Below are positions 12,082 through 22,231 of a stretch of DNA of 64,000 nt, piece by piece. The stretch lies in assembly GCF_036711975.1 (NCBI RefSeq), contig NC_091975.1:11472501-11536500 (forward strand), in the 5' to 3' direction. Position 1 is the first letter of the stretch; every line of letters starts with the position of its first letter. Below the pieces are notes generated by a model. The model had not been told where the DNA came from. It did no database searches and saw only the letters and a program-made list of their open reading frames with translations. This DNA is from Onthophagus taurus (lineage: Eukaryota > Arthropoda > Insecta > Coleoptera > Scarabaeidae). Made by a program: the position numbers and the translations under genes.

Positions 12082-12566
12082 TTATGTGCTTTTACCTGCA
12101 TATTTCACTTCATCAAAAGCTTTTCTCGCTTTTTTCAGTTCCTCATTCATTGTTAGTAGGTCTTTTACCCTAGCATATTTTCGAGGGTCTTTTCGTACTA
12201 AAAATACTATATCTTCAACTTGTACTCGACCTGTTCTTCCAATTTCCATTGCCCTAATAATAATAATAAATATAAAATTAATTAGCACATTTAAAAGGTT
12301 TATTTATTTAATTACTTATGAGTCATTTCCGTAATAAACTCAATCACTAAATCTTCTATAATATCAACACTTTCTGTGTAAGGATTTTGATCATCACCAA
12401 AACCATACATCATACACCTTAATTCTTTACTAAAAAGCCTTTTTCTTCCATCGCTACATAGGGCTAATTGGGCATCGTTTCCTTCTTCTTCCTCAAACTA
12501 AATTATTGATTAAGAAGTTATTTTAGGGTGATTAAAACTTACTTGTTCTTCATCAACAGCAGCCAT
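12082..12566 (-). CDS. TAF13: TFIID subunit 13 (TAF13), complete
   Basis: Three exons on the minus strand: 12566-12543, 12497-12316 and 12253-12082, with GT-AG introns of 45 and 62 bp. They total 378 nt and encode 125 residues, matching the usual ~124 of TAF13. The protein has an acidic N-terminus (MAAVDEEQ, FEEEEG), then a histone-fold region with MMYGFGDDQNPYTESVDI, EIGRTGRVQVEDIVFLVRKD and DLLTMNEELKKARKAFDE. TAF13 pairs with TAF11 through this fold within TFIID, in the nucleus, for RNA polymerase II initiation. The stop follows KYAGKST. A GCAG/GTAAAA donor just before it is possible, but the length argues for the plain stop. It lies head-to-head with the gene fragment at 12817. Confidence 0.96.
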
Positions 12567-12816
12567 TTTGTTTGATGATAAACACCAAGCATAGATCGGT
12601 AACTCACCCTGTATAATCAAAGGATTCTTATAGTTCGCGAGATGAGAATCACCCAAATACTTAATTTATTAATAACAAACTTAAAGCTGTGTATGTGTAT
12701 TATAAATTTAAGTAAATAAATAAGAATTAATATTTTACAATTTATCACTAAACTTAGTCCCTTGGAAAAGAGATGGCGCCACATCGCTTGATGTCAAATC
12801 AGTTTTTAACCTAAAA
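12567..12816. promoter_or_regulatory. shared upstream region between divergent starts
   Basis: 250 bp between the minus-strand TAF13 ATG (12566-12564) and the plus-strand ATG at 12817. No TATA box is evident. GGCGCCACATC near 12775 is the only GC-richer patch. A bidirectional promoter is inferred from the arrangement only. Confidence 0.35.
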
Positions 12817-13123
12817 ATGGATTTAGTCTCAACAATCTTAATAATAATCCTAATTAAATCGATAAAAAGCGAAGATTGGGATATTTATTGGCGTGATTAT
12901 AAAGGAGAAATCCCAAAAGATGCTGACCCCGCCGAAGCGAACTCCGTTTACATTGGACAAGTTATTTAAGAAGGATTTTTATTCGCCGGATCAATTTACG
13001 CAAAAACAGATTCATTTCGATAATCTTCTTGAAAACCTCGTAAATACAACCATCGAAGGAAACGATTTTAATTGGTATATTGGAAAAACGTTCCATGAGA
13101 ATCAATGGGGGGTTAATTTTTGA
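12817..13123 (+). pseudogene. DM9-like secreted protein fragment with a frameshift
   Basis: ATG at 12817 in a good AAAATGG context opens a frame with a hydrophobic, signal-peptide-like start (MDLVSTILIIILIKS). It continues through YWRDYKGEIPKDA and YIGQV, then stops at 12967-12969. The same kind of sequence continues in the +1 frame (KKDFYSPDQF, then NWYIGKTFHENQWGV) to a stop at 13121-13123. Skipping one base near 12964 would join the two. GEIPKDA...YIGQV and WYIGKTFHEN look like two successive half-repeats of the DM9 (DUF3421) type, found in insect secreted or immune-related proteins. That family call is by eye and not certain. A single-base assembly error is the alternative to a pseudogene. 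Confidence 0.42.
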
Positions 13124-13189
13124 GTCGAATTCGAAATAAAATTGAGTGAATATAATTAAAGGTTAACAAGTTTATTGAAACGATTTGAA

Positions 13190-15070
13190 ATAACCTTGAT
13201 ATCCTTGGGTGAATAATTTAATCTATTTAATTTGTTATGGTAAGTTAATTATACATACAAATATTTATTACTAATTTTTAAATTTAAATCGAAACTTTAA
13301 ATTCAGTGATTTTGTTTTTTTTAAATTAAATTTAAGTTGGTTGCATTGACAAATGAAGTTCAATGTCATTTATGAAATTAGCTGATATTAATTTATTTTT
13401 TATTAATTCTTAAATTTATTTAATTTTATTGAATAGAAAAGGCGTCTATGGAAGAGATTTTAATGGAAATTAATCTAAAGATACCATGGATGCTGAAAAA
13501 TCAATTGAAACGTTAGTTTTAAAGTTTGTTGAGATTTTTTTTAACTTGGATAATATAAGAAAAATAAAAAAATACAAGGATTTATCAAGGTAAGAAATAA
13601 ACACTCATTTTTAATTAAACAGTTAATAAATTAGTAAAAATTAAAATCGGAAATTTTGAGGTTATCTTTTTAGTTTTAGTGATTTTTTATTTTTAAATTA
13701 ATTTTAAGTTGGTTGCATTGACAAATGAAGAATGTCATTTATGAAATCAGCTGGTATTAATTTATTTTTGTATTAATTCTTAAATTTATTTTATTTAGTT
13801 GCATAGAAAAGGCGTTTGTTGAAGAGATTTTGATGAAAATTAACCTAAGGATACCATGGATGATGGAAAATCAATTAGAACCAAGGTTCCTCAAGATTTT
13901 ATTTAACTCCGATAACCATTAATCGGGAAAAAAAAGGATTTTTTTCGGAATAATAAGGAAAATAAGAAATGAAAGGATTTATCAAGGTAAGAAATAAACA
14001 CCCATTTTTAATTAAATAATTAGTATATCGGTAAAAATTAAAATCGAAAATTTTGTGGTTATCTTTTTAGTTTTACAATTAGTGATTTTTTATTTTTAAT
14101 TAAATTTTAGTTGGTTGCATTGACAAATGAAGTTCATTGTCATTTATTAAATCTGTTGATATTTATTTGATTTTGTTGAATAGAAAGAACACTTGTTGAA
14201 GAGATTTTAATGGAAATTCACCTATAGAATATCAGGAATGCTGGAAAATCTATTAAAACTGAGGTTCGTCAAGATTTTTGTTAACTCCTGTATCTATTAA
14301 TCGGAAGGAAAGGATTTTTGTTTCAAAATAACACGAAAAATGAGAAATAAAAGGACTTATGAAGGTAAGACTCATTTTCAATTAAAAAATTAATTTTTTT
14401 ATTTAGTGATTTTTCATTTTAAATTAAACTTAAGTTGGTTGCATTGACAAATGAAGTTCAATGTCATTTATGAAATTAGCTGATATTAATTTATTTTTTA
14501 ATAATTCTTAAATTTATTTGATTTTATTGAATAGAAAAGGCGTGTATTGAAGAGATTTGAATGGAAATTAACCTGAAAATTCCGTGGATGATGAAAAATC
14601 AATTAAATTAAATTTGTTAAGATTTTTTTTTAACTCTGATAACCATTAATCAGAATTAAAGCACTAAAGCAACTAAATAAAAGGATTTATCAAGGTAAGA
14701 AATAAACACTCGTTTTTAATTAAATAATTGGTAAAAATTAAAATCGATAATTTTTAGATTATCATTTTAGTTTTAGTAATTTTTGATTTTTAATTAAATT
14801 TAAGCTGGTTGCATTGACATATGAAGTTCATTGTCATTTAATGTCATCATTGCTTTATTAATTCTTAAATTTATTTGATTTTGTTGAATAGAAAAGGCGC
14901 TTATTGATGAGATTTGAATGGGTAATTAACCTAAGGATGGATTAACCATGGATGTTGAAAAGTCAATAACAATTAATCAGAAGAAAATGGTTTTTGTTTA
15001 TATCTAATTAGGAATAAAAGGATATATCAAGGTAAAAAATAAACATATATTCACAATTAATTAAAGAAAA
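13190..15070 (+). repeat. five tandem ~370-bp units with exon-like structure
   Basis: TTGGTTGCATTGACA (or a close variant) recurs at 13337, 13709, 14111, 14435 and 14805, so spacing is 372, 402, 324 and 370 bp. Each unit holds a pyrimidine-rich stretch ending ATTGAATAG, then AAAAGGCGT..GAAGAGATTT and ACCATGGATG, and closes with GGATTTATCAAGGTAAGAAA. The ends look like a 3' splice site and a 5' splice site. Internal frames have stops, so it is not an obvious protein repeat. A further donor, GTTATG/GTAAGTTAA, is near 13237 downstream of the DM9-like fragment. Confidence 0.75.
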
Positions 15071-15288
15071 GAAATATAACTAGATCAATAGACAACATTT
15101 CTATTTTTAGGGATTTTATTAGGATTGGAAATTAAAATATGTATTTTAAAGAAATTCTTTGCATACATTATTTCTTGAGCTTGGCTTGTTTCTGCTAACC
15201 ACTTTATGATACTACCTTTGACATGGTAGTAATTAGGAGCTCATTTTTAAGGACAATAAATTTTATTTGAAATATACACTGTTTCTCT

Positions 15289-15601
15289 CAAGGACAGTAG
15301 AATCTAACAGGACTGCTACATTCATTGTTGTGACAACCTGCCCGCAAACTACGTCACACCATTTTCCACGCCCAACTGTTGTTATGGTCTATGCGTTTGC
15401 TGTGTATATTTAGAGGTTATATCGTAGACGTATTCATATTATTTTTGAAGTTTTATGTTTTTAGACGTATTAATGACATATTAATACACAGACAGTTACC
15501 AGGCGTGGCAAATAGTGTGACGTAGAGTGCGGGCAGCCAACCCGTAGTGGACTACAAAAATACAATGGATGTAGCAGTCCTGTTAGATTCTACTGTCCTT
15601 G
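15289..15601. mobile_element. MITE-1, 313 bp, CAAGG termini, 9-bp target duplication
   Basis: Starts CAAGGACAGTAGAATCTAAC and ends with its reverse complement; the inverted repeats run about 40 bp with one mismatch. The 9-bp TGTTTCTCT is duplicated on both sides (15280-15288 and 15602-15610). There is no coding capacity. Terminal bases and duplication length match MITE-2 at 30631, so the two belong to one group. A 9-bp duplication fits Mutator-type elements, but the superfamily is not proven. Confidence 0.92.
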
Positions 15602-15610
15602 TGTTTCTCT

Positions 15611-15649
15611 TATATCATTCAATCCAACACCTTTATCACAATTTTCCTA
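15611..15649. other. short spacer
   Basis: AT-rich sequence between the MITE and the palindromic array. Nothing recognised. Confidence 0.4.
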
Positions 15650-16815
15650 GTTAACCTCAAATTAATTCCGATCAGTTCGGTAATTGAATAATAGATGGCG
15701 ATCTTATTTAAATTATTGATTTGGTTTGAAACACGGCTAAAGAAAAAATTATACTGGGTGATTCAAAATCACATTTATTTTTCTGAACATTTTATTTTAA
15801 TTTCAATCTTTATTTGAATCACCCGGTATAGTTTTTTCCTTAGCCGAGTTTCGAACCAACCTCAATTTCAAAATTATTCCGATTAGTTTGGTAATTGAAC
15901 GATAGATGGCAATATTTCTTAAATTACTCATGGTTCGAAACCCGGCTAAGAAAAAATTATACATGGTGATTCAAAAAAACATTTAATTTTGCAAACATTT
16001 TATTTCAATTTCAATCTTTATTTGAATCACCCGGTATAATTTTTTCGTTAGCCGAGTTTCGAACCAACCTCAATTTCAAAATTATTCCGATTAGTTGGGT
16101 AATTGAACGATAGATGGCGATATTTTTTAAATAACTGATGGTTTGAAACCCGGCTAACGAAAAAACTACACCGGGTGATTCAAAAAAACATTTGATTTTG
16201 CGAAAATTTTATTTCAATTACAATTTTTATTTAAATCACGCGGTATAATTTTTTCGTCAGCCGAGTTTCGAACCAACCTCAATTTCAAAATTATTCCGAT
16301 TAGTTCGGTAATTGAACCATAGATGGCGATTTTATTTAAATTACCGATGGTTCGAAACTCGGCTAAGAAAAAAGTATACCGGGTGATTCAAAAATAAATT
16401 AATCTCGAGAAAATTTCAATCCGAATTACAATTTTTATTTGGATCACCCGGTGTAGGTTTTTCCTTAGCCGAGTTTCGAACCAACTAAAATTTCAAAATT
16501 ATTCCGGTTAGTTCGGTAATTGAACGATAGATGGCGATTTTAGTTAAATAACCGATGGTTCGAAACTCGGCTAAGAAAAAATTATACCGGGTGATTCAAA
16601 AATAAATTAATTTCGAGAAAATTTCAATCCGAATTACAATTTTTATTTGGATCACCCGGTATAGTTTTTTTCCTTAGCCGAGTTTGGAACCAACTAAAAT
16701 TTCAAAATTATTCATATTAGTTCGGTAATTGAAATATAGATGGCGATATTAATTAAACTGGTTGGTTTGAATCTTTACTAAGTGAAAATTTGTACCGGGC
16801 GATTCAAAAATTTTA
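15650..16815. repeat. tandem array of palindromes, 208-bp period
   Basis: TGGTTYGAA recurs at 15722, 15931, 16139, 16348, 16556 and 16763, a period of 207-209 bp. Each unit contains GGTTCGAAACTCGGCTAAG followed by ATACCGGGTGATTCAAA, then about 60 bp, then the reverse complements of both, so each can fold into a hairpin with a stem of about 45 bp. The spacer between hairpins carries ATTCCGATTAGTTCGGTAAT and GATAGATGGCGAT. The last copy is degenerate. There are five good units. Confidence 0.92.
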
Positions 16816-17056
16816 ATTATTTTAAATTAAAACGCCAAGAAACTTGTATTTTCTTTTTTTATTTATTTTTTATAGTCAAAATATAATAATTACAAGTTTA
16901 TTTTTATATAATGATATGCATGCATAAATTTGGACACAAAAACAAAAAGTAACCCATTTCTTTAGAGGAAATGATCCTGATGACGATATACTCATGAAGA
17001 ATTATCAACGTCTATATCATTATTAATAATAGTGCTTTTTTATTGATGGGTTTTTG
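16816..17056. other. AT-rich spacer, target side of the P-type insertion
   Basis: No gene seen. Its last seven bases, GTTTTTG (17050-17056), recur immediately after the transposon at 22232-22238. Confidence 0.5.
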
Positions 17057-17085
17057 CATTGTTTATAAAGTATATAGTTAGCTCA
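17057..17085 (+). repeat. left terminal inverted repeat of the P-type element
   Basis: Starts CATTGTTTATAAAG and ends ATAGTTAGCTCA. It matches the reverse complement of 22203-22231 at 27 of 29 positions. Confidence 0.93.
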
Positions 17086-17758
17086 TCCAATGCTTTTATT
17101 TGACTCCACGTTTTTAGTTGATAATATTCTCCAGAGGTGGCGCACTTTGTATTAAACTTCTTAAATATGACGTAGTAGCATATTATTTACAGATTGTGAA
17201 ATAATGCCATCTATAAATCAATGCCGTAAAAACAGAACAAATTCGTTCGAGAGAGAAACGAATATTCAGAAAAGGATAGTATGTTTCTCCTACTGGCTAA
17301 CCGACTATGATCACCTCGTGTGTGTTTAATAAAAATATTCTTAGAGCAATAACAATTAAAAATAGCCAAAAACGCTTGAAGAATGATTTGTGTATTATGG
17401 AAAACATAAATACGAGAAAAAATATGTGTTTTATCAATGAAGAAATAAATAAATAAATACTTTTTTTTTGAAAGTTATTGATTTTTTCACCAGTAAAGTT
17501 TTAAAAATAATGTTACTTAAAATTTATTAAACTAGCAGAATAAAATGATAAAATAAATATCACGCAGTTAAGGAGCCTTAACAAGTTAAAATGTAAATAG
17601 GGAAATTAGGGTATGGATTGGATGGATTTGATTTGTTGAAATAATACAATATGATGACTGTAACCATTCTCTATAAACAAAGCTGTAACTGAGAGAAAAA
17701 ATTTATTATACATAAAAATAAAAAATATAAATAAAAAGTTAATAATACAATAAAAAAA

Positions 17759-20700
17759 TTAATTATGAGACAATATATTCATTTTTTCTGATTTATTATT
17801 GGTTTGTTTGTTTAATAAATTAACTTTCTTACATTCTGAAAATAACTGTATTTTGACTAAAATATCCAGAAAAGACTCCAAGTGATTTTCGTAATTTACA
17901 AAGTGTTGGTCAAACTTTTTTTTTTGTAGGATATTAAAAATTTTTTTAACTAAACGTTTCCTGACGCATCTTTTATACAGATAATTGTGAATATATAATC
18001 TAAATTGAGTTAGCGATGTGAATGTAATACTTTTACAAATTTCTGACGGTACATTTAAGGACATATTGTTAATGTTGATTCTGTACATTTTATGAAACAA
18101 AAGAATTTCATCAGAATTACTAAGTTCGCCTTCTTTTAACAAAATTTCTCGGCACCAGTCACACTGAATTTCGTCAATGTGAACTTTTGCACAATAACCC
18201 GCAAAATATGCCAATGAACATCCTTCCAATGTACTGTGGATGCTAAATTCCTCACATGTTGAGGCTTCCTGCAAATCGTCCTCCGAATTATCTTCATCAG
18301 ACTCTGAGATATCCATTGGAGATACCGACGAGTCTCTTGTTGCTACATATTCATTTGTAGATAAAAACACGGCTCGATCTTCTTCACAATTAGCTTGCAC
18401 TTCCGATTTTAACAAACTATTTATAGAAATCTGCCTGATCGTAAGGCGAAGCATTTGCGCGGACGGATTTCTGGCATAACCCCCACGTTGTCGGATAATT
18501 GAAAAAAGATTTTCAATAATATCTTGATTTAATCGGGATGTTATTATAAATTGTTTCCCTTTGCGTTTTTCTTCATTATAAAGTTGTAAAACAGCCTGAA
18601 CCGTTTGAATAACCCCGTCGAAACAGGGAGGTCTGGTAAACTTATTACTTTTTTTATCCTTTTTTTTTAATTGTGAAAATATGTTTATAGCTTCATATAA
18701 AACATTTAATACATCCTCCGAAGCATCGGAAAGTGCGCACTTGAAAGGATTTCTACTGTATCTACTACAACTGTTGAGACAGTCAAACCATTTGTCCATA
18801 AACATAATGAAATCTGCAGTGTCAGTAGCTGTTGAACTTTTTAGCTCGCCTGTTGCTATTGATGTTTTTAATGCCGACGCAACGCTTTTGCTAAATATTT
18901 GGGCGGCCAGTTTTACCGATAATTTCTGAAACGGCGAAGGATATAAATGAGCGTTTGAGATTTTGAGTAAACATCTCGCCCCTGACTTTGACTTTTGATC
19001 AATATGATATAATCTTCTGATATCTTGAAAAGAAATTGTTTTATTTTTTAGTATATAATCGCCGGTTATCAAATTGTTTCGTATGCTTTTCAAAAGATGA
19101 GGGGCATCAAAAAGTGCAAACACTTTTCGCGTATTTTTAAACATGAAATAAGGTTTTTTAGAAGTTACAGCTAATTTATTGTACATACTGCGATTATTCG
19201 AACCCTGATCACATACAACCGCCTTTACAATGAGTCCTAAATGTTCAACTGTTTCTAAAACTGCGAATACCAGTTCCTTCAATCTTACACTAGTTGTTGC
19301 ACTTCCTGATAAAAAATATGCTATTGGAACTTTCCAATTGGTATATAGTCCTCTTGCCATAAATACCAGCGCTTCTTTACAAAACAATTTTGTTCGTCCC
19401 AAGGGTCCGAAATCTTCTATACCTTCTATAATGTCCAACTGTTTGGAATATTGAATATATTTTTTTACAGACATTTCATCAAATACAATTATACAACGCT
19501 TATCATCTTCTGACATTGTATTTACCTTAATTGCTAATTGTTTTAAATAAGGTTTATTAAACCCAGGTAGAAAAGGCGAGATTCCTATCCAACGTTTAAT
19601 TGTTGATACAGACGGTAAAACTATTTTTTGTCTTAATAAATGTTTATACGCATTTGGTGCTTTATAATATAAACTAAGTGAAAATTGTTTTTCATTGTAT
19701 GTCCAGTGGCCTTTTGTTTTATGCAGTAATTGCATTGCCGCAAATGTTCTATGTTGAGGGGAATGATATTTTATAACACTTAGACAGGATTGTAAATTGT
19801 TTGATAGTGTGGTGGTAGTTAATCTTTTTTTTAGTTTTGATATTGTTGACTTCGCATTTTTACATTTCAGTCTGAGTTTATCGTATTTTTCCTTTAATTT
19901 ATTTAAAGCACAGGGTATCTGACTATGATGGGAGTTCGGTGACGGAAATTCTAGATACTCACTTGGAAACTTCTTTTGAGAAGGCGAACTATCTGATACT
20001 GGTGACGATTTAGAACTTTTATCAGGGGATAGAAAACGTACCTCGCCATGTTTAGAAGGTGCCAATTTAAGGTCACAAAAAGACATTTGTGAGTAAGTCT
20101 TTTCTGGTGTTTTAACCTTCAGGTGTTCTGGCGAAATATTTACACAGTCCTCCATAATCCGATATGGTTGCGGAACTGCTCCCCTTTGTAAACGATGAGA
20201 GTCAGTATACAATTCCGATTTAAAGTGCAAACTGCACACTACTTTCTTTCTTAATGACTCTGGTGATAAGCCAATTAAGTTGACGTTTCCTATAAAAAAC
20301 ATACATGGCATTTTGAGTAAAATACTTTATTATAAAATATAATTGTTATTTCTTTGTTTAAACGAAGTTTAGAAAAGAAGTACGTTTGATTTCAGAGCTC
20401 GGAAAAGATTATTATTAGACTATTATTAATATATAGAGAATAAGCCGAACTAAACAGATTTTCCGATTAAACAGATCACAGTTTTCAAGAATTGTGAAAT
20501 TCAAGAATTTAACAGAATTTCTGACGTTTTGGTATGTTGGAAATAAATGAAATATTTTAAGAATATTCTCGTTGGTTTTTGTTTGCAACATAATCGAATT
20601 CAAGCTTATATCTCAAGAACGAATGCAGATTGGAAAAAAATGTTATTCTTTATTTTCGATTTAAAATGAATTTATATACTAGAAAAATTCTAGAATTTTG

Positions 20701-21188
20701 CTTTTATAAATCTTTTGGTTGTTACCAGCAAGGCGACAGTGAAAATGAAACTGAAGCCGATTATTTCGAAAACAAAAGCCAATCGGAAAAAATTTTATTC
20801 TTTCATTTCGACTTAAAATTGGAAGATTTCAATTTGATACTCTACTTTTGAATGATCTGTATATAGCGTGCAAATTTAGAATTTAAAAAATAATGGTTAC
20901 AAAAATTATATTTTATATATAATTTTATAATTTGATATGTTACTAACTCCTTCAATAAAATATTTTTTTTTCTTTTTGCAATTGTTCTAATTGATTGATA
21001 ACACGATTAAGCTGTTTTAATGTCCATTAAAACAACTTTAAAAATTATAACTTACCGCAATTCTTCACCCACTTATCGATTCTTCTTTCATCGTTATTTT
21101 TTTCAGTTGGAAAATGATGAAATTTGAGTTCTGGATTTTTTGCTTTGCTGGTGGCACAATTTATATATACACATCTATTTCCAGACAT
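17759..21188 (-). CDS. THAP-domain P-element-type transposase, 887 aa
   Basis: Exon 1 is 21188-21056 and exon 2 is 20289-17759, joined across a 766-bp GT-AG intron. The spliced length is 2,664 nt with no internal stop. The in-frame ATG at 20311 lies in the intron and is not the start. Residues 1-90 form a C2CH THAP zinc finger: C6, C11, C63, H66 and the AVPQPY end at 82-87. This finger recognises the element ends. A Ser/Pro linker, then a leucine-zipper-like coiled coil (about 174-204), precede an RNase H-like catalytic domain. Likely acidic residues are D315 (VFDEMS), D405 (VCDQGS) and E637 (DIIENLF). Spacing is close to that of Drosophila P transposase. A Cys-rich C-terminal motif (CDWC) follows near 754-757. 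All key residues are present. Confidence 0.95.
20290..21055 (-). other. transposase intron
   Basis: Donor GTAAGT directly follows TTGCG and acceptor TTTTTTATAG precedes exon 2. Small open frames inside are chance. If retained, the transposase would lose its THAP N-terminus, a known mode of P-element control, but retention cannot be judged from sequence. Confidence 0.75.
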
Positions 21189-22202
21189 TTTATTGTTTAT
21201 TTATTACTTATGTTTGTTGGGAATATAACAAACAATGGAATCTATTCAGTGCTATAGAATAATATATAAAATAAACATTATATTAAATTTTCGAAGACTA
21301 TTAAAGAGTCAAAAAAGTTTGAATGAAAGTTTTAGAATACTTACATCTATCCACCTGAACTTTTCTTGAAGGTAGGGCGCACTTAGAAAACAAACACTCG
21401 TATTAAAGAATAGTTTATTACGCAACACGTAATTATTGAACGGCAATTGATACGGGGTCCGAACAGAGAATGCATCTTTTCGGAAATCGACAGCGGTTCG
21501 AGCGTCGAGGGGCCTTAAATAAACAAATAGCAGGTACAAATGTATACGTTCATTCTCTCTAAACATAAACAGAATCAGTGTGTACAGTTTCATCATGAAA
21601 AATATCAAATGTGTAAATTAAAACGCATAATTGCTAACAATATACATAAACAATCTTTATATTTAAAAATATTTTAATTTTATTTGTATATGTACTTATA
21701 TCGTCAATCCTGCTTAATTTCAACAAAATGCGAATCTGTATTTTCGGTTCTCTGAAATTTTCTTATGTTTGCTCAAAATATCGCGCCTTCAATTAGCCGT
21801 CCCTGTGCAGTAAACAACCAGTACACCCATACGCGGCTGCCCCGAATCTATTCGTAAAAACCTAAAAACACGAAATATCGATTGATTGATAAAGCCGCCG
21901 ACCGAGATTAATACCAATGTATACATAACTGAACTTGCTCGATAAGAATGGTCTTAATTACCTACAATTTTCGATTTACTATTGATTTAATTTTATATTC
22001 AGTCGATTAATTTTGCTTTTTTTAAAGTTCATTGTAGGCATCTGTAAAATATTTTGATGTGGAATTGTCAATGGTTTATTATCTGATTTAACTCCTAGAT
22101 GGAACACTGTTCGTTAAGATATAAAAATAAAAACAGATTTAATCGCTAGATGGCGACATCAAAAATTAAATCTTTTATGGGTTGCCAATTCTTTCTATCT
22201 CG
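21189..22202. other. 5' region of the P-type element, no other gene recognised
   Basis: Presumed promoter side of the transposase. A 99-codon minus-strand frame near 21309-21608 resembles nothing I know. TAGATGGCGACATC near 22146 resembles short motifs in the neighbouring palindromic array. Confidence 0.4.
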
Positions 22203-22231
22203 TGAGCTAACTATATTCTCTATAAACAATG
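22203..22231 (-). repeat. right terminal inverted repeat of the P-type element
   Basis: Read on the minus strand it starts CATTGTTTATAGAG and ends ATAGTTAGCTCA. It is followed on the plus strand by the duplicated GTTTTTG. Confidence 0.93.

Larger units (their letters stand above)
17057..22231 (-). mobile_element. complete P-superfamily DNA transposon, 5,175 bp
   Basis: Bounded by 29-bp terminal inverted repeats (17057-17085 and 22203-22231) that differ at two positions, and by a direct duplication GTTTTTG on each side (or 8 bp GGTTTTTG if the border is shifted by one base). It carries one two-exon THAP transposase on the minus strand, open from ATG to stop. A 14-bp copy of the right-end sequence, ATTCTCTATAAACA, occurs internally near 17664. 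Terminal CA, the 7-8 bp duplication and the THAP enzyme together place it in the P superfamily. All parts needed for activity appear present. Confidence 0.94.

Noticed and set aside
12082..12100. TAF13 continuing past a GCAG/GTAAAA donor to another exon
   Set aside because: The plain stop gives 125 residues, the normal family length, and no matching exon was found downstream.
18240..19454. Plus-strand ORFs at 18240, 18681 and 19230
   Set aside because: Opposite-strand shadows of the transposase exon.
20288..20311. ATG at 20311 as transposase start
   Set aside because: It lies in the intron; splicing from exon 1 restores a complete THAP finger and the frame.
21309..21608. 99-codon minus-strand ORF inside the P-type element
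   Set aside because: No recognisable domain and no splice link to the transposase; likely 5' noncoding sequence.
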